Shown here one piece after another: positions 6,244 through 9,172 of a DNA stretch of 9,172 bases (positions are counted from its first letter, which is position 1; the number at the start of each line of letters is the position of its first letter). The position numbers and the translations under genes are program-made. The DNA is from Eubacterium sp. (GTDB lineage: Bacteria; Bacillota_A; Clostridia; Lachnospirales; Lachnospiraceae): positions 1-9,172 of the forward strand of contig JAILEL010000310.1 in NCBI GenBank assembly GCA_024687845.1. Direction: 5' to 3'. The notes below the pieces were generated by a model, which did not search any database, was not told the origin of the DNA, and worked only from the letters and a program-made list of their open reading frames with translations.

Positions 6244-7197
6244 CTAAATCGTTGAAAGGATAACATCGACATATCTTTCAAGATATGGATCCATCTCCTG
6301 TGTAAATCCATGCTGTCTCATCATATATACTATACATCCTGCCAGCTGTTCAGAAATGGCAACGATTCGATCATTCATATTAAGAATGTCAGGTCGGTAT
6401 TTCCTGCCTTCCCAAAGGCTGACATCACACTGTGCTTCAGAAAGTTCCTTTATAAGTCTGGCAAATGTACCATCTGAATCAAGCTCAGTCAGTCGTCTGT
6501 AGGTCCATTTGTAATATGGAGGATATGTTCTCGTCATGAGAAAATAAAGTTCCATAGCTGCTTCCATTCCCTGCATATGACAGAGTCGTGCCGCCACCAC
6601 ATCTTCTCTCGTCATGCAGCGGGCATAGTTCACCTGAAGCGCCGCAGAAAACTTATGAAGTGCATTTACGATACGTGTCTTCCATATTCTGTCAGGATAA
6701 TAATCGAGAAGCCTTTTTCTAAATGCAGTAAATTCTCCAAGGTCATCCCTGAATACTTCGCCATTAACAGCAGTTGCAAGGCAATTATGATCAAGGCTAT
6801 TCCACAGTTCTTCGCTTATATTATTATCACTTCTTATATCCTTTTCGCCAAACTCAGTGCCAAGAATATTTGAATAGAAACCCCTGACAGTCATAACGCC
6901 CCTTCGCTCACTAAGTCTCCTCGTAAGATTTGCACCTTTTTGCTGGGCAACCAGGGCATTATATTCGTTAGCAAGCTTCATTCCAATCTTTCTCATATCC
7001 TCGTCTGTAAGCCAAAGGCATACTCCGGTTCCAAAATCATGGTCTCTGGACATAAAGTCATCATACCCGAAGCAGTCCGAGCCCTCACCAACAAGCCCCA
7101 CAGCTATCCTGTCTTCATAATCGCCGTAACTATCATGAAGCATCGGAGCTATTACATTTTCATAAAATCTTCGGCTGCTATCTATACCAGATTCCAT
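6244..7197 (-). CDS. DUF4037 domain-containing protein (predicted nucleotidyltransferase fold)
   Basis: The 317-residue protein has the DUF4037 hallmark near its N-terminus: GEGSDCFGYDD then SRDHDFG (residues 37-56 counted from this start). The Gly-Ser pair followed by an Asp-x-Asp resembles the active-site pattern of nucleotidyltransferases, but the real substrate of the family is unknown to me. The rest is helical, with conserved-looking Trp/Tyr/Arg residues (for example WKTRIVNALHKFSAALQ) and no membrane segment, so it is a cytoplasmic protein. I chose the ATG at 7197 because AGGGAT stands eight bases before it; an in-frame ATG at 7212 would add five residues (MRDCN) but has no comparable site upstream. 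A short reading frame ends one base before this start. The gene has its own promoter at 7333-7361, points away from the symporter gene, and lies 200 bases before the GH10 operon on the same strand. Confidence 0.85.
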   Translation of the reverse strand: MESGIDSSRRFYENVIAPMLHDSYGDYEDRIAVGLVGEGSDCFGYDDFMSRDHDFGTGVCLWLTDEDMRKIGMKLANEYNALVAQQKGANLTRRLSERRGVMTVRGFYSNILGTEFGEKDIRSDNNISEELWNSLDHNCLATAVNGEVFRDDLGEFTAFRKRLLDYYPDRIWKTRIVNALHKFSAALQVNYARCMTREDVVAARLCHMQGMEAAMELYFLMTRTYPPYYKWTYRRLTELDSDGTFARLIKELSEAQCDVSLWEGRKYRPDILNMNDRIVAISEQLAGCIVYMMRQHGFTQEMDPYLERYVDVILSTI

Positions 7198-7198
7198 A

Positions 7199-7273
7199 TT
7201 ACAATCCCTCATTAGTAAAAGTCTCTATAGTTTTTTCCGCTTCGACATCATCTTTTCCTAATATTTGAAACAA
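7199..7273 (-). CDS. Possible short coupled reading frame or gene remnant before DUF4037
   Basis: A frame open from 7300 reads KEGIYLTEVLFQILGKDDVE and continues through 7199, where TAA ends one base before the DUF4037 ATG (TAATATG). The encoded string is acidic and looks like a coding helix (end: TFTNEGL). A strong AAAGGAAGG lies at 7293-7301, but no ATG or GTG follows at a usable distance; TTG at 7273 would give 24 residues and ATT at 7291 thirty. In the same frame a TGA occurs just upstream. It could be a small leader peptide that couples translation to DUF4037, or the surviving end of a decayed gene, or chance. I do not recognise the sequence. Confidence 0.3.
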   Translation of the reverse strand: MFQILGKDDVEAEKTIETFTNEGL

Positions 7274-7332
7274 TACTTCCGTAAGATAAATACCTTCCTT
7301 TCATACTATAGCAAAAGCCCATCCAATGCTGC

Positions 7333-7361
7333 ATTATATCATTTAAACTTGAATTCGCCAA
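7333..7361 (-). promoter_or_regulatory. Sigma-A type promoter of the DUF4037 gene
   Basis: On the minus strand TTGGCG (7356-7361) is followed after 17 bases by a perfect TATAAT (7333-7338). Transcription would start near 7326, giving a leader of about 130 nt that contains the AAAGGAAGG site and the short open frame. Its upstream edge is about 40 bases from the divergent symporter promoter. Confidence 0.65.
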
Positions 7362-7402
7362 ATATTATCAAAAATCTGTCAAAGATGAGAAGGAAGTTAG
7401 TC

Positions 7403-7430
7403 TTGACATTTATTATAATAATTGTATAAT
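7403..7430 (+). promoter_or_regulatory. Sigma-A type promoter of the sodium:solute symporter
   Basis: TTGACA (7403-7408) and TATAAT (7425-7430) are both perfect consensus hexamers with 16-bp spacing. The start would be near 7437, leaving a leader of about 105 nt. Such a strong promoter, with a palindrome at the start site, fits a gene that is held off by a repressor. Confidence 0.8.
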
Positions 7431-7434
7431 ACAC

Positions 7435-7448
7435 TTTAGCGCGTTAAA
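7435..7448 (+). promoter_or_regulatory. Candidate operator at the symporter transcription start
   Basis: TTTAGCGCGTTAAA is a near-palindrome (12 of 14 positions symmetric) lying 5-18 bases past the -10 hexamer, so a bound protein would block initiation. It is GC-cored within AT-rich surroundings. A wider symmetry, ACACT (7431-7435) with AGTGT (7454-7458), encloses it, and another ACACT follows at 7477-7481. The cognate regulator is not in the window. Confidence 0.4.
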
Positions 7449-7526
7449 TCGTTAGTGTGATAAAGTATTAATTGCAACACTGTTAATTTCTATGCCGCTG
7501 ACGATTATACAAACAATCTAATCAAC

Positions 7527-7534
7527 AAGAGGAG
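7527..7534 (+). promoter_or_regulatory. Ribosome binding site of the symporter gene
   Basis: AAGAGGAG ends seven bases before the ATG at 7542, an optimal distance, and fixes that start. Confidence 0.8.
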
Positions 7535-7541
7535 CAATATC

Positions 7542-9110
7542 ATGGTAATTAAAGTTATTCTTCTAATTGTGTTCTTTGCAGTTATGATGGGTATCGGTAT
7601 TTACTCACGTAACAAAGCAAAAAATGTTAATGACTATGTACTTGGAGGACGTACCGTAGGTCCCTGGATTTCGGCCTTCGCCTTCGGTACTTCATACTTT
7701 TCTTCAGTTGTATTCATAGGATATGCAGGTCAGTTCGGATGGAAATTCGGTCTTGCATCTACTTGGATAGGACTTGGAAATGCATTTATCGGAAGTCTTC
7801 TTGCATGGCTTGTTCTCGGAAGACGTACACGTCTTATGACACAGCAGCTTGACGCTAAAACAATGCCGGAATATTTCGGTAAGAGATTTGATTCAAAAGC
7901 ACTCAGAGTTGTTGGATCTATTATTGCATTCGTCTTCCTTGTACCATATACAGCAGGTGTCTATAATGGTCTGTCAAGACTTTTTGGAATGGCCTTCTCT
8001 ATCGACTACCGTATCTGCGTAGTTGTTATGGCTCTTCTCACCGGAGCATATGTTGTTATCGGTGGATACATGGCTACTGCACTAAATGATTTCATACAGG
8101 GAATCATCATGCTGATTGGTATATGTGCTGTTATTGGAGCAGTTCTTTCTGGTCAGGGTGGATTCATGAATGCCATCAGATCACTGTCTTTAATTGATAC
8201 TGATCCAACAGTCACAACCGCAGCGCTTGCTGATGGAAAGGGACTTTTCGCAAGCTTCTTCGGACCTGATCCCCTCGCCCTCCTGGGAGTTATCATTCTT
8301 ACATCACTCGGAACCTGGGGACTTCCTCAGATGGTTCAGAAGTTCTATGCGATCAAAGATGAAAAAGCAGTTAAAACAGGAACCGTTGTTTCTACATTTT
8401 TCGCTATAATCATTGCCGGTGGATGCTACTTCCTCGGCGGATTCGGAAGGCTCTTCGGAGATTATGAAGGAGTTCAGATAGTAAATCCTGATGGAACAGT
8501 AAAGGTTGCATTTGATAATATCGTACCTACAATGTTATCAACTCTGCCTGACCTTCTTATCGGAGTGGTTGTTGTACTTGTATTCTCAGCATCAATGTCA
8601 ACACTTTCATCACTTGTACTTACATCCAGCTCAACACTTACACTTGATCTTATCAAGCCACTTCTGAAAAATGATATGAAAGAAAAGACTCAGCTTAGAC
8701 TTATGCAGATCTTCGTTATCTGCTTCATAGTTCTTTCAATTGTACTTGCATTTAACCCACCTACATTTATTGCACAGCTCATGGGTGTTTCATGGGGAGC
8801 CCTTGCCGGAGCATTCCTTGCACCATTTATGTATGGACTCTATAGCAAGAAGATTACTAAAGCTTCCGTTTGGGCAAGCTACATCGTAGGAGTAGGCTTT
8901 ACAATCGCAAATATCATCGCCAGTGGCGCAGGACGTCCTATCATAGCATCTCCAATTAATGCCGGAGCTGCAACAATGATAGCAGGACTTATCGTAGTTC
9001 CTATAATAAGTCTGATAACACCAAAACCAGATCAGACCAAAGTTGATGAAATGTTCAACTGCTACGACCGCCGCGTATCAGTTAAAGAAACTGAAAACCT
9101 GGGCGAATAG
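7542..9110 (+). CDS. Sodium:solute symporter family transporter
   Basis: This 522-residue protein is a member of the SSS family (PF00474), integral to the cytoplasmic membrane, with about thirteen hydrophobic segments by eye. Family landmarks are the first broken helix with ISAFAFGTSYFSSVVFIGYAG (about 43-63, start only), the family signature around GAYVVIGGYMATALNDFIQG (168-187), and the Ser-rich helix VFSASMSTLSSLVLTSSSTL (347-366), where Ser and Thr residues form the expected sodium site. It should import a solute together with sodium. Relatives take up proline, pantothenate, sugars, nucleosides or acyl compounds, and the sequence does not let me choose, so I give no symbol. The gene stands alone with its own promoter, a palindrome at its start and a hairpin after its stop. 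A soluble C-terminal tail (about 495-522) is charged. Confidence 0.92.
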   Translation: MVIKVILLIVFFAVMMGIGIYSRNKAKNVNDYVLGGRTVGPWISAFAFGTSYFSSVVFIGYAGQFGWKFGLASTWIGLGNAFIGSLLAWLVLGRRTRLMTQQLDAKTMPEYFGKRFDSKALRVVGSIIAFVFLVPYTAGVYNGLSRLFGMAFSIDYRICVVVMALLTGAYVVIGGYMATALNDFIQGIIMLIGICAVIGAVLSGQGGFMNAIRSLSLIDTDPTVTTAALADGKGLFASFFGPDPLALLGVIILTSLGTWGLPQMVQKFYAIKDEKAVKTGTVVSTFFAIIIAGGCYFLGGFGRLFGDYEGVQIVNPDGTVKVAFDNIVPTMLSTLPDLLIGVVVVLVFSASMSTLSSLVLTSSSTLTLDLIKPLLKNDMKEKTQLRLMQIFVICFIVLSIVLAFNPPTFIAQLMGVSWGALAGAFLAPFMYGLYSKKITKASVWASYIVGVGFTIANIIASGAGRPIIASPINAGAATMIAGLIVVPIISLITPKPDQTKVDEMFNCYDRRVSVKETENLGE

Positions 9111-9130
9111 TACGATGCAGAAAAGAAAAA

Positions 9131-9172
9131 GAGAGAGCCAGAGGACAAGTTTACTTGTCCCATGGCTCTCTC
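9131..9172 (+). terminator. Terminator hairpin after the symporter (cut by the window edge)
   Basis: GAGAGAGCC (9131-9139) pairs perfectly with GGCTCTCTC (9164-9172), and inside it GGACAAGT (9143-9150) pairs with ACTTGTCC (9153-9160), separated by a small internal loop. The hairpin starts 20 bases after the stop codon. The T-run that would complete it lies beyond the window. An A-run at 9121-9130 before the left arm means it may also terminate transcription arriving from the other side. Confidence 0.8.

Noticed and set aside
7377..7382. A second minus-strand TTGACA as the -35 of the DUF4037 promoter
   Set aside because: No -10 hexamer occurs at 16-18 bases; TTGGCG at 7356-7361 with TATAAT at 17 bases fits better.
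1..9172. CRISPR array, tRNA, rRNA, insertion sequence or prophage
   Set aside because: No regularly spaced repeats, cloverleaf-like sequences, transposase motifs or phage structural genes were seen by eye on either strand.

Overview
The window is AT-rich DNA with strong AGGAG-type ribosome binding sites, near-consensus sigma-A promoters and closely packed genes. Together with the gene content (a type VII secretion-associated DUF4176 protein, a cytoplasmic-type GH10 enzyme, a DUF4037 protein and a CPBP-fused ABC permease) this suggests a Gram-positive anaerobe of the Clostridia, most likely a fibre-degrading Lachnospiraceae such as the Butyrivibrio/Pseudobutyrivibrio group. The genus is an inference; no rRNA or other marker gene is present.

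Layout. (1) Positions 11-1830, plus strand: two genes joined by a TAATG overlap. The first encodes a 496-residue protein with a long Gly/Ala-rich, beta-patterned middle and a very basic helical tail. The second encodes a DUF4176 protein, a family typical of Firmicutes T7SSb (Yuk/Ess) effector loci. This looks like the distal end of a secretion or polymorphic-toxin locus that begins before the window. (2) Positions 1851-1888: a terminator hairpin between convergent transcripts. (3) Positions 6043-1871, minus strand: a tightly packed three-gene operon encoding a GH10 family enzyme without a signal peptide, a NatA-type ABC ATPase, and an ABC-2 permease fused to a CPBP (CAAX-like) membrane protease domain. 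(4) Positions 7197-6244, minus strand: a DUF4037 (predicted nucleotidyltransferase-fold) gene with its own promoter, preceded by a short coupled reading frame with no clear start. (5) Positions 7542-9110, plus strand, divergent from (4): a sodium:solute symporter with a strong promoter, a palindrome at the predicted transcription start and a terminator hairpin at the window edge.

How they may work together. The GH10 enzyme has no export signal, so it would act in the cytoplasm on imported oligosaccharides. The ABC ATPase starts 5 nt after its stop codon without a recognisable ribosome binding site, so its translation is probably tied to the glycosidase. The ATPase and permease overlap by 11 nt and should form one exporter of the NatAB type. 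Why a glycosidase is wired to an exporter/protease fusion is not evident from the families and is the most unusual arrangement here. The symporter may import a nutrient with sodium, but its substrate cannot be read from the sequence. No tRNA, rRNA, CRISPR array, insertion sequence or phage gene was seen.
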